A DNA stretch of 64,000 bases from Craspedostauros australis (Eukaryota; Bacillariophyta; Bacillariophyceae; Mastogloiales; Achnanthaceae): NCBI GenBank assembly GCA_026770025.1, contig JAMXDE010000017.1, forward strand, positions 1,380,190-1,444,189, given 5' to 3'. The notes under the pieces were generated by a model. The model did no database searches. It worked only from the letters and a program-made list of their open reading frames with translations, and was not told the DNA's origin. Made by a program: the position numbers and the translations under genes. Every line of letters starts with the position of its first letter. Position 1 is the stretch's first letter. This document shows positions 1 through 9,700 of the stretch, piece after piece.

Positions 1-3000
1 ATGTGGGAGTTGGACAGTGGTGCGAGTTCGTCGTTGTCCATCTCGAATGCTCCCATGAGGGCGTAGTATTCGTCGTCGTTGTCTTCCATTTGGTCATCCT
101 GAGTGGTGATCATCTCACCACCTCGTCCAAGCATGGATGCAAGTCCATAGAGCTGCCTGGACATGACAAGAGCGACGATGCGAATCGAGGATGAGAGCTG
201 ACCCAGTCGTCTCAGCATGGACACACGTAGCTGCGACGTGATGGTGTCAAATGCGCTCTCAGTCTCTCGTATGTGTTCCGCTGCTTCATTGGGATCGCAG
301 ATTTGGATTGGGTTCGACCACGGGCGCATCTGAATACGCCACTCATTGACTCCATTGACGCTGAAGAATGGACTTTGTCCAAAGGGGAGTAGATGTCGAA
401 GACGAGTTGGTGCTTGCTGAATGCTTGGTGGCAAAGGATGGTTCTCAGAGCTGGATCCGTAGGTGGTGCTGAGATCATCGGCGATGCTGTGAAGTAGAGG
501 AACGAGCTCCCTCGCGAAGGTTGATTCCATATGGGGGTTCATGTGAAGCTGCTCAGCGATGTCTTCCCGTACTTGGATGGCCATGCGAATGGATGGTCGC
601 TCAAGCATGTCAATGTTGGCGGTCGATGCGTTGTCTTCTTCGGTGAGAAGGACGATGATATCACCTCCATCATCGTCGCAGTAGCGTCCTCCAAGAGTAT
701 CGTAGTGCAGGCGTGTTGGAGGCGCTCTGGTACGCTGTCCCATGATACGAGCCGATCGTCGGGTAGGCTCCCTCTGTTGACGAGATTTCGACGGCTTGCG
801 AGGAGTAGATCGCTTTGGCTTGGCAGGTGTTGTTGCACGTCTAGGCGACAGTTGCGCCGTGATGGGCATTGGTGGCGTCCCTCCCTCTTGGGGAGAGTCT
901 GGTAGCGGTGGGAGCTCCTCATCATCAGCATCGGCCAATGGAGGTTCATCACGTTCGTTTTGTGACGAAGGTGATTTGGTTTGGAACGGGATAGTCTCTG
1001 GCGTCGAGTTCGCAATTGGCGAAGGCGGCTTCGAATTCAACGGCGTTGATGGCACAGCAGAGGATGGCGTTGCGATCCGTGGCTGGACCTCAGCGACGTC
1101 TGGTGATGGATTGTTTGGAGTTGTCGGTGGCTCAGCAGTCTGCTCTGGTGCTTGGGTGAGGGGAGCAGCTGGTGGGTCATCCGCAAGTGGTACCAGAGGC
1201 CTGTTGTCGTGATCGGCTTCATCCGTTTGCTGTTCTCGACGAATCTCTCTGTCTGTTCGCTGAAGAGCTTCCTCTTCTTCCAGGAGACGGAGATCTTCCT
1301 CATCGAACGGATATTGGTACTCAGTTTCTCCAAACATCTTCACCCAGTCGTCCGATCCGAAGTCAGGTAGCTCCCTCGGATCAGTTGCCACGGTGGCAAA
1401 CCAATCATCAAAAAACACATGATATTGGGATGTGATGGATCCAGTGCGAGGGCTGAGAAGTAGAGGAACCGTTGATGAGTGTCGTGCAGATAGTCCCATG
1501 TTGACGTAACGTTCGCTGCGTGGTTCCCAACGAGGGATCTTCTTGCCATCAGCGATAGTCTTGTTGAGGACGTATGCAGGTGATCCCCACACATGCAAGT
1601 TGTGCAAATGTTTGTGGGGGAATCGGACCCTTGCGAAGATGTCATATGGCGACAATCCAGTGGTGTGATTGGGGACGCGGTTGAAAACATATGCTGCATG
1701 GACGACCGCCATGGGCCAGATGTTGGGTTCGTAGATCTGTGGCCAATGAATGCATGCATGCATCATCATGGTCCGTGCCATGGAAACGATGGTTCGAATG
1801 CTGCGTTCCACAACGCCATTGTGATGATGAGCACCGGCTCCGGCGAAACGATTGATTTGTTGGAATCGTTCCAGCTCTCTCGCATAGTCCTTGGATGTGA
1901 AGACCCGTGCATTGTCCGATAGATAGGACTGCACGACGATGCCGAGGTCCCTGCAGGTGTCTTCGAACGAGTGCTTTGCTTTGAGCGTCGAATGGGTGTC
2001 GAGTGTGGTCACTGGCTCCACGTGGATGTACCCCGATGCGTGGTCAACAAAGACAGCTCCACCGCAGTACATGTCCTTCTCACTTGTCTTGCCAAATCCG
2101 GTGAATAAACGACCGGGTGTGCGGCCGACGAAGTGATCAACCGAGACCTGTTGTCCTGGACGAAGATGATCCGCCCTGAGGACACCTTGTCTGTCACGGA
2201 TGATTTGTCGACGGATGCCTGGAGCTGGGCGCGCATGTTGCTTGCCAAATTGACAGGCAGTGCACTTTGGATAGTCAGTGATCTTGGATGCTGCGGTCTG
2301 GAGCTTGCGTTTGGCCTCAGAATGAGCCAGCATTCCAGACCGGAAGAGGAACTGGATCTTGCGGAAGTCCAGATGACCGAGTCGGAAGTGCCAGCGAAGG
2401 AGTTCTTTGCTTGGTTCCGACAAGTTGAGGTTGTTCTCGGACACCGTCGTCACAATGCTGTTGAGGGCCCTTGGGATGTGTCCAAGGTCCTTCATGCGAT
2501 ATGCGGTGGTTGTTGGTAGTCCGCTGTGTGGATGGTAGATTGCCACAACTGGTCCTCGTTCCTCATCTCCAGATGATCCTGATAGGGTGCACGAGTTGCC
2601 GTCCGCTCTGAGATGCTCGTCGGGGTATTCGCGCAGAAGACAAGTGGTGCTCAAGAGCTTCACTCGCGAGGATGGGATGTAGTAGGCTGGAAGTCGGATG
2701 TATCGAAGGTTCCCTTTCTTGTCCAACATGGCCCATTCCACGGTGCCGCGCTTGGTGACTTGCGTGCGCTTGAGAAAGCCGCTGAGGAAGATGGGCTTGT
2801 GTGGCGTTTCCACTCGTCCGACGAAGTCCCGAATGTCATTTGTGACACACACCGACGCTCCGCTGTCCCAGATGACTTGAAAGGTGGACTGGCCTTCGTT
2901 CTGGCCATGCGGAGTATCCATCAGGGAGAGGAGTCTGCCAGCTCTTGACGTGGGTGGAATGTTGATTGCCATTGCACCATAGAGTTGGTCAGTGATGTCA

Positions 3001-5570
3001 CGCTCATGTCCCAGGACAAAGAAGCTCCGAAGCATACTGATGAGCCTGATGGCTTGCTCAGAGACGGCTTTTGGGATTGGAATGTCCCAGTCATGTCTGC
3101 CAATGGGTTCTCCTGGGTCAAAATCCTCTTGGGCTTGTTCTGATGTGGGAGTGGAAGCTTCGTGATGGCCATTGTGTTGGTATCCGCAGTCTTGGTCGCG
3201 AAGAAAGCGTTGGAAGGATCCATCTGCAAAGAGCTCCTCGTACAGTCCGGATGGATTGCGTGTGAAGCGATTGTCGTTGCGAAGGCGCATCGGATAATGC
3301 GGATCCACATACGCTGGTCTCTTGTTGTGGCGTCCACGTTTCTTCCGAGCCTTGTTCCAACGAGCCTTTGCATGTCGAAGATGTGCTCGTGGTGGGTGCT
3401 TGGGATCGTCCGATGGTCTGCCATGTAAGTAGCCAAGGGCAGTTGCTGTCCCTAACCACAAGAAGATGGCCACTGTTTTCCATTCATGGAGGAGTCCAAG
3501 GAGGATGATCTGAACCAGGCCGAAGATGAGGGATGGGTTGGTCATGAGGACAAATTGCAGGATCCATGTAAGCATGTGTTGCAGATGTTTCCAGAATCCA
3601 ATTTGGTTGGTTGGTTCTGTTTCCATCATGCACATCCATGCCGAAGGGTCGATTGCAAGATTGCCTTGGGCCTCCTTCCTGCCCCCAAAGTTCTCTTGGT
3701 GTTCCGATGTACCATGAGAGATGCGCCAGTGCTTGCACTTGGCACACCAGTGATACGTCTTGTTGTCCATGAGCTTCTTCTGGGGCTCTCCTTTGCGAGG
3801 TGGTGTGGTCTTCCACGAGTTCTTTCGCGATTGGCCACGATCAATCTTCTTGTTCGTCTTCCTCCCTTGGTTAGGCTTCCGATTTCCAAGCAGTGGACAG
3901 TTGGCCTTGATGTGACCAGGCTTGCCGCAGTTGTAGCAGCTGACAGCAACTTGGGAGTTGCCTTTGCTGGACTGGATGAGCGTCCAGGCTTGGCTGATGT
4001 CTTGGTCCAAGGTTGTTGCTGCATGAGCGCCATGGCGAGGAATGGATCGGTCCTTTGTGCGTTGGTGGGCATGCCAGCGTCCGTCTTCCACCTCGATGTT
4101 GTAGAGCACCACAGCCTTGCGGCAAATGTTGCGCCATGTCATCTTGTGTTGGAGGAGGAGACGCTTTGCTGGTTCTCGGTCCATCAGCCTGGTCTTCATC
4201 AGGAGATCGTTGAGGAGCGATGACATGTCATGGAGATCATGCCGAAACTTCTCTCCATGACCACCTGGGCCACCTGCATCGAGGAAGTTGTTGACGATGT
4301 TGAGCAGGAGGTTGTCATCGAACGCGTTGGCCTTCTCGAGTTGCGTGCACCAGGTGTCCAGCTTGTCGCACATGAGCTCGATGTTCTCTCCCGGAAACTT
4401 GTTGGGTTTGAGATGTCGGACTTGCTCCTTGATGCGCTCGTACTTGTCGTTGGTGGATGGATCGCTGCCCATCACCAGCTCAACCACGAGCATGCGGATG
4501 TCATGGTTGTACTCTGGTTGGGCTCGTCCACTGGTCTTGCGGAAGAGGTCCTGGTCCACGGATCCCTTGAAGAGGCGGTATGCTGTCATCATGTTGTACC
4601 GATCGTACGCGTCGTAGAGGTCCTGGTGGTCGTTGATGGTGTCAATGACATTGTCTGAGGTGTAGATACCTGAGTTGTCAAAGATGCTCACCATCTTGGT
4701 CTTGTCCACTGGGCTTCGGACGTAGGTGATGGCATCGATTCCTCTCATCTCACACTCTTCCTTCAGCTCGGAGAGGAAGTTGAGAAGATCGTCGCCGCGC
4801 TTGTAGCGTGGGCTGATTCCTTTCTCCATGGTGACTTGGATCTTGGATTCAGCACAGCTGTTGGCGGGGCGTCGTTGGTACGGATGGTGGTATCGCTTCT
4901 TCTCGCGCACCAATCCGCTCCAGTCTGCCTTCGGTGCTCCACCAGTCCAGGCCATGTACCGACGTTCTTCGGCACAGACTCCTCCCATGATGGGCTTGGT
5001 CGGTTTCTTGCCGACCTTGCCTCCTCGACCAGCTGAGGGTCCGTTCCCGCCTCCGCCGCCACCATCATCATCGCTTGGGTCGCTGTCGTCTCCGGAGTCG
5101 TCTCCGCCACCTCCACCAAAGAGATCGTCATCATCGTCCGAGATGTCGCTGGCATCGTTGTCCTTGCTCTTGTCATCGTCGATGTCGTCGTTCTTTGGCT
5201 TGTCGTTCTTGCGGTTGCCTTCGTCATTGGGCTCCAAGACGTCATCCAGTCCCTTCATCATGATGGGTGACATGATCTCACTGATGAGCTTGCTGGCACC
5301 AAGGATGCTTCCTGGGGTCGCGGGATCCGACTTCATCAGTCCTTCGTATGCCTCCATACGTTGCTTGAGATTGGCCTCTCTTTCAGCCAGTATGGCTTGT
5401 GCTGCTTCGAGCTGGGCCTTTGCTTCGTTGAGCTGGGCCTCGTCTTGCTTCAGACGGGCCTCACGGAGATCCACTCCATCATCATCATGCTGTTGGATTT
5501 CCGTTCGATCGGTTTGTTCTGCTGCTGCGGTCTCGCCGGGCAGCACCATGTCCTTGCTGGCATCAGTCAT
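1..5570 (-). CDS. Ty1/copia Gag-Pol polyprotein, 3' part beyond window (no RT seen)
   Basis: A single frame of at least 1856 codons starts at the ATG at 5570 (in-frame TGA three codons upstream) and is still open at base 1. In order it holds an Ala/Glu-rich coiled coil (residues about 30-75), an acidic Gly-rich stretch, a gag body, a CCHC zinc knuckle CYNCGKPGHIKANC (from about 545), a strongly hydrophobic segment (about 659-717), a protease with DSGAS (Asp 902), an HHCC module (His 1061 and 1066, Cys 1103 and 1106) and an integrase with Asp 1145, Asp 1219 and Glu 1255. The last two are 35 residues apart, as in copia integrases. An acidic Pro-rich linker follows; reverse transcriptase and RNase H should lie left of the window. 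Protease before integrase and the HHCC motif place it in Ty1/copia. No stop or frameshift was found, so it may be functional. The hydrophobic segment is unusual for copia. Confidence 0.92.
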   Translation of the reverse strand, partial: MTDASKDMVLPGETAAAEQTDRTEIQQHDDDGVDLREARLKQDEAQLNEAKAQLEAAQAILAEREANLKQRMEAYEGLMKSDPATPGSILGASKLISEIMSPIMMKGLDDVLEPNDEGNRKNDKPKNDDIDDDKSKDNDASDISDDDDDLFGGGGGDDSGDDSDPSDDDGGGGGGNGPSAGRGGKVGKKPTKPIMGGVCAEERRYMAWTGGAPKADWSGLVREKKRYHHPYQRRPANSCAESKIQVTMEKGISPRYKRGDDLLNFLSELKEECEMRGIDAITYVRSPVDKTKMVSIFDNSGIYTSDNVIDTINDHQDLYDAYDRYNMMTAYRLFKGSVDQDLFRKTSGRAQPEYNHDIRMLVVELVMGSDPSTNDKYERIKEQVRHLKPNKFPGENIELMCDKLDTWCTQLEKANAFDDNLLLNIVNNFLDAGGPGGHGEKFRHDLHDMSSLLNDLLMKTRLMDREPAKRLLLQHKMTWRNICRKAVVLYNIEVEDGRWHAHQRTKDRSIPRHGAHAATTLDQDISQAWTLIQSSKGNSQVAVSCYNCGKPGHIKANCPLLGNRKPNQGRKTNKKIDRGQSRKNSWKTTPPRKGEPQKKLMDNKTYHWCAKCKHWRISHGTSEHQENFGGRKEAQGNLAIDPSAWMCMMETEPTNQIGFWKHLQHMLTWILQFVLMTNPSLIFGLVQIILLGLLHEWKTVAIFLWLGTATALGYLHGRPSDDPKHPPRAHLRHAKARWNKARKKRGRHNKRPAYVDPHYPMRLRNDNRFTRNPSGLYEELFADGSFQRFLRDQDCGYQHNGHHEASTPTSEQAQEDFDPGEPIGRHDWDIPIPKAVSEQAIRLISMLRSFFVLGHERDITDQLYGAMAINIPPTSRAGRLLSLMDTPHGQNEGQSTFQVIWDSGASVCVTNDIRDFVGRVETPHKPIFLSGFLKRTQVTKRGTVEWAMLDKKGNLRYIRLPAYYIPSSRVKLLSTTCLLREYPDEHLRADGNSCTLSGSSGDEERGPVVAIYHPHSGLPTTTAYRMKDLGHIPRALNSIVTTVSENNLNLSEPSKELLRWHFRLGHLDFRKIQFLFRSGMLAHSEAKRKLQTAASKITDYPKCTACQFGKQHARPAPGIRRQIIRDRQGVLRADHLRPGQQVSVDHFVGRTPGRLFTGFGKTSEKDMYCGGAVFVDHASGYIHVEPVTTLDTHSTLKAKHSFEDTCRDLGIVVQSYLSDNARVFTSKDYARELERFQQINRFAGAGAHHHNGVVERSIRTIVSMARTMMMHACIHWPQIYEPNIWPMAVVHAAYVFNRVPNHTTGLSPYDIFARVRFPHKHLHNLHVWGSPAYVLNKTIADGKKIPRWEPRSERYVNMGLSARHSSTVPLLLSPRTGSITSQYHVFFDDWFATVATDPRELPDFGSDDWVKMFGETEYQYPFDEEDLRLLEEEEALQRTDREIRREQQTDEADHDNRPLVPLADDPPAAPLTQAPEQTAEPPTTPNNPSPDVAEVQPRIATPSSAVPSTPLNSKPPSPIANSTPETIPFQTKSPSSQNERDEPPLADADDEELPPLPDSPQEGGTPPMPITAQLSPRRATTPAKPKRSTPRKPSKSRQQREPTRRSARIMGQRTRAPPTRLHYDTLGGRYCDDDGGDIIVLLTEEDNASTANIDMLERPSIRMAIQVREDIAEQLHMNPHMESTFARELVPLLHSIADDLSTTYGSSSENHPLPPSIQQAPTRLRHLLPFGQSPFFSVNGVNEWRIQMRPWSNPIQICDPNEAAEHIRETESAFDTITSQLRVSMLRRLGQLSSSIRIVALVMSRQLYGLASMLGRGGEMITTQDDQMEDNDDEYYALMGAFEMDNDELAPLSNSH

Positions 5571-6566
5571 GCTGATTCACTTCTTGAGCGTTTGCCTTGC
5601 AGGTGGCAGATCTTGTCTGCTTGTTGTCGATATCGTTGTCGCCGCGTGCTGGGATCCAACTTCCTGGCGGAAGGTGTGCACAGGATTCTGAGCTCCGGCG
5701 ATGGTTGGTGGGCTGTTTCGTGAACAGCAGTTGGGAGTCTAGACTACTCCAGCTTCTTGTTTCGCTTGGGTAGTCAGGGGTATTCGCTGCGTTGCGTTGT
5801 AGCAGAGGAAGCGTAGTTAGTGGATTCGAAGAATCAGATCGCAGCTACCAGTTAAATTGCGTTAGTTCGCGTCGTTTTTCGCGTGTCCGAGATGTCCCCG
5901 TAGATGGAACAAATCCGGATTGGATCGTTTGTTGTTGTTGTTGTTGTTGTTGACAATAGGGACGGACTTTGTGTTTTTGTTGCTGTGAGAAAATTGTTTG
6001 TTGCGTTGCCTTGAGCAAGCGTTCAATGTCGCAACTCGGACCGACTGATGAAGTCGTTTGGTGTCAGAGTTTACGATGGGAAGACGAGAGTGAATGCAAT
6101 TGATTTGTACTGTGTTTGAAGAGTGTTTTGAGTTGTGAACTTTTGCATTTTATGATTAAGTTGATGAAGACAATGAAGATGATGATGAAGACAATGAAGA
6201 GGCAACAATCATGCAGGACATGTTTCTTGGCAGTGTTGTTTGCAGGAGATTTCCTGCAGACATCGTTGTGTTTTCTGTGGGGCAAGACACTTGGTTGTGT
6301 GCCTTGTTTCACTCCCTTCTTGCAGTGTATCGACTCTTTGATCATCCCATGTTCTCCTGTTGATCTTGGTTCGTTGCTGAGCAGCAGAGAGCTGTTGGGC
6401 ATGACCCTTTCTTCTATCATGCTAATCATGTCAAGGGCTGGGATCTTACAGCCAAGCAGTCTTTGCAGTTCAATGCAATCACTCTTGTGATTCAAACATA
6501 AGCTGCAATGAACCTCTTGACAGGCATCTGTGATTGGTAGTCTCCAATCCCTTGTAGCTTGATAAT
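5571..6566. other. 5' leader and probable 5' LTR of the minus-strand copia element
   Basis: No gene is visible here. Read on the minus strand it lies directly upstream of the Gag-Pol start and should hold the leader and 5' LTR. A TGGTAGCTGCGATC on the minus strand near 5843-5856 resembles the TGGTA start common to tRNA primer-binding sites, and would put the LTR end near 5857. This cannot be confirmed because the partner LTR is outside the window. A (GTT)n microsatellite lies at about 5930-5952 and a GAA/GAT-rich stretch at about 6165-6205. Confidence 0.4.
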
Positions 6567-6641
6567 TCTCACTTGGTCTTGGTTCGTACCCAGGGGTACG
6601 CGCTTCGCGTTGGCGGACAGTCGTGAGAAAACCAAGACCAA
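6567..6641. repeat. Rotated inverted repeat with inner hairpins
   Basis: TTGGTCTTGGTT (6573-6584) is matched by its reverse complement at 6630-6641. The flanking TTCTCAC (6567-6573) has its complement GTGAGAA at 6623-6629, inside rather than outside the right arm. Between the arms lie a 16-bp hairpin, CGTACCC-AG-GGGTACG (6585-6600), and a GCGCTTCGCG palindrome. It may be the edge of a mobile element or a structured RNA; the sequence does not decide. Confidence 0.5.
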
Positions 6642-6738
6642 ATATTTTTGGGGGGAAATTGTCAAATTGGACTAATCCGATTACAAGGAAACTCCGAAGA
6701 GTGTCCTGCTGTCGGACGTCCAGGGCCTCTTGTTGTAA

Positions 6739-9700
6739 CTCGAGCCAACGATCCGAAACCCAACCGCCAACACAGGAGCGAACCATGGAACAGATCATCC
6801 ACGTCACCAAGACCCTGGACCCTATGGTAACCATGATCACACCAACGATGGACCCCATGGATACCCAACCCGCATGGAGAACTCCCACGCATATGGGAAC
6901 CCATTCCCAGCGTACCCGCATTCCCACCCAGGAGGATTTCCGCCCATTGGAATCCCTGCCCACATGGGATACCCCCCATACGGAAATGTAGGCTACCCGA
7001 CAGCCCTGAGAGCTCTCATGCCTGTTGGAATTCCCCAACCTGGGCACCCCCCGAGGCCACCAGGACACAGGAACCAAGCAACAGGTCATGGTGCGAACCG
7101 AAGGGGACCAGACCCACGCGTCTTAGGTCCTGACACCCACCGTGGGTACCACGCATTCGGGTACGCACCCCATCAGGGAGGCACCCATGATGATACTCCA
7201 ACTCCTCCCGCCAAGCTGACGAAGCGGCATCCCAACCCAAACGCCACGAGCACTGGGCCCAATGACGACCACAACCAGCACAGCATCACCAACAAAGCTG
7301 ATGGACCAACCGACTCACGCGGACCCGACGGAAGGAGCAGACTGTTCCCCAACGTGAACCTTGCGACTATTGGCGAAAACGATCGCAGGCCACCCGACAC
7401 CAAGGCGGTAACCTTCGCCTCCAAGACAACCACCAAGGACCCAGGAGATCCTGCCGGACCCCGAGTGACCCACTCAGAGAACAGTGGGAACCACCCCGCG
7501 GACAACCAGAACTCATGGAACCATCATGGTACCATGGGCTACCTGCCACCCTATGGGATGGCCAGCAACCATGGCAACGGCGGACGCGAACCGGCGAACC
7601 AAAACCTAACTGCGAACGCAGGCATGAACCATGGAACGGGACCAGCACACCGCCAATTTCCCATATCCTACAGCATGCACGGTTACAACAACGAAGGATA
7701 CCATGGATACCCACATAACATGGGGCCTCCTCACGCATATGGCCAACCACATACGGCGTATGTGCAACCCCACCCAGAAGGATTCCCGCCTATTGGAGCC
7801 CCTGTTCACATGGGATACGTGCTGAATGGAAGTGGAGACAACCGAACAGCACTAGATGTCTTCGCACCTATTGGAAACCTCCAACCAGGGTACCCTCCAA
7901 GACCAACTGGATACGGACACCAGGCACCCGACCGCGGAACCCACCGTGGAGGGTCAGGGCCGCACATTGAGGCACCCGGTACTTGCCATGGGCAACACGT
8001 ACCTGATTACTCTCACCATCAGGAAGCCAACCATGGTGAAACCCCATCAGCATCAGCCAAGTTGGCGAAACGGGAACCCATCCTGGTCCCCATCAGGTTC
8101 ACGAGCGATACAGTTTCCTTTCAAGTGGTGAGCCACCAAATCCGGGCAAGCGAAACCGTCATCGACACGGTCTCGACGGAACATCGGGCATCATCCCCCA
8201 TGTCAGGAACAGGACAACAGTGTCTAATGCCTGATGAAAACAAGATCATCAACCTGGAGATGAGGGATGCATTGATGACATTTGACGTGCTTCCTATCAT
8301 GGAAGATGCCAAAGACCTCCCCCCACATGACATCACCCCGAAACAGGAACGGAACCCACCAGACCATCAGGGTGGACACGTATGCAACATACCCAGGAGT
8401 TGCTACCTCACCAAGGACCTGGATGGAGGCGACAAGACCTTCAATTGGAGTGACCATCGTGATGGCCAATATGACCTTTCGATTGCAACCCAAGACAAGA
8501 ATGGCCTGACCCCGATGCATGACGATGCCAGAACCTCACCGCATGCAGCGCCCACCATTGAAGAGCAACCTCCCGGGACAGGGGAGCCCACAAGGACTAC
8601 CGGCTCCATCGAACCAATGGCACACAAGCCCCATGAGAAGGAAGACCCCGATCCAGGGCCATCGTACCTTCTTTGTTCGTCGGGACCACCATCCTACCAA
8701 CAAATGGATGACGGCCCCGAAGAAAGGGGAGGGAATGGGAGAAACAGGCAAGAGAAGCGACCCCCATCAACCATCAACGCCAGAAAGGACATCCTTTGGA
8801 GGATCAATTTCCACAGGACGAACCGATCTAAAATCAAGACCATCTGCAAACGACAAGACACTGTGGAGAACCCCACGCATGGATCGAAACTGGGCCCTGC
8901 TAGGAGTGCCACGAAGTCAAAAACCGGGCTACAACATACACTGGTGGACCTCGCACTACCCATTGATGGACCAGCAATCATGATGAGAGACAACAAGGCA
9001 ATGGTACTGAACACCACGGCCCCTCCATCGCCCTTGAAGAAGAAACACTGCTCCTTGGCATTCCACCAGATCCGAGAGTGCATCGCCGCAGGTATCATCG
9101 TACTCTGCTGCATTGCTTCAATCAACAACACCGCTGACATGCACACCAAACCACTCTCCAAAAACCCCTTCCGTCACATCGCATCGAAGACAGTCCTCAG
9201 GAACTTAATATACGAACCAGGGCCCCACCACGAAATCGTATCCCCCGCGAAACCGCGCGCCAAGGTCACCAGAGCAGAAGACGACCCTGACCTGCCAACC
9301 GATCGACCAGAGGCGCAATCATACCACAGCAAGAGACGCACCGATACAAGAAACATCAATGTCATCCAGAACCAACAAGCACGCATGGACATCAGCCCAT
9401 CGTCAACTACCCTCCAGCTCACGACAACTCGACAGGAGCCGACCCCTCTAGAGAGGTCCCGGAGAAGGCCACCCAGACCTGTCACACCAATCGCAATCAT
9501 GTTGGCCGAATCCAACCGGCAGGCGCCACCACATTTCGATGTCGCATGCGAGACGCCCGACATCCTTGTCACCACTACCGATCGCAATCCCAGTAACGGA
9601 TCAGGGGACAATGTTCGTCACCAACCCGTCGACGCATCTCCGACGGATCCTGCAACAGAACCCAGCCCACTGCCAGACATCGATTTTTCATTGACATCAG

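Noticed and set aside
531-5723. Several plus-strand frames of 120-290 codons that look like genes
   Set aside because: They lie opposite the intact minus-strand Gag-Pol frame and show no recognisable domain.
6064-7089. A 341-codon minus-strand frame
   Set aside because: It overlaps the start of the giant plus-strand ORF, is low in recognisable motifs, and mirrors its Pro/His-rich repeat.
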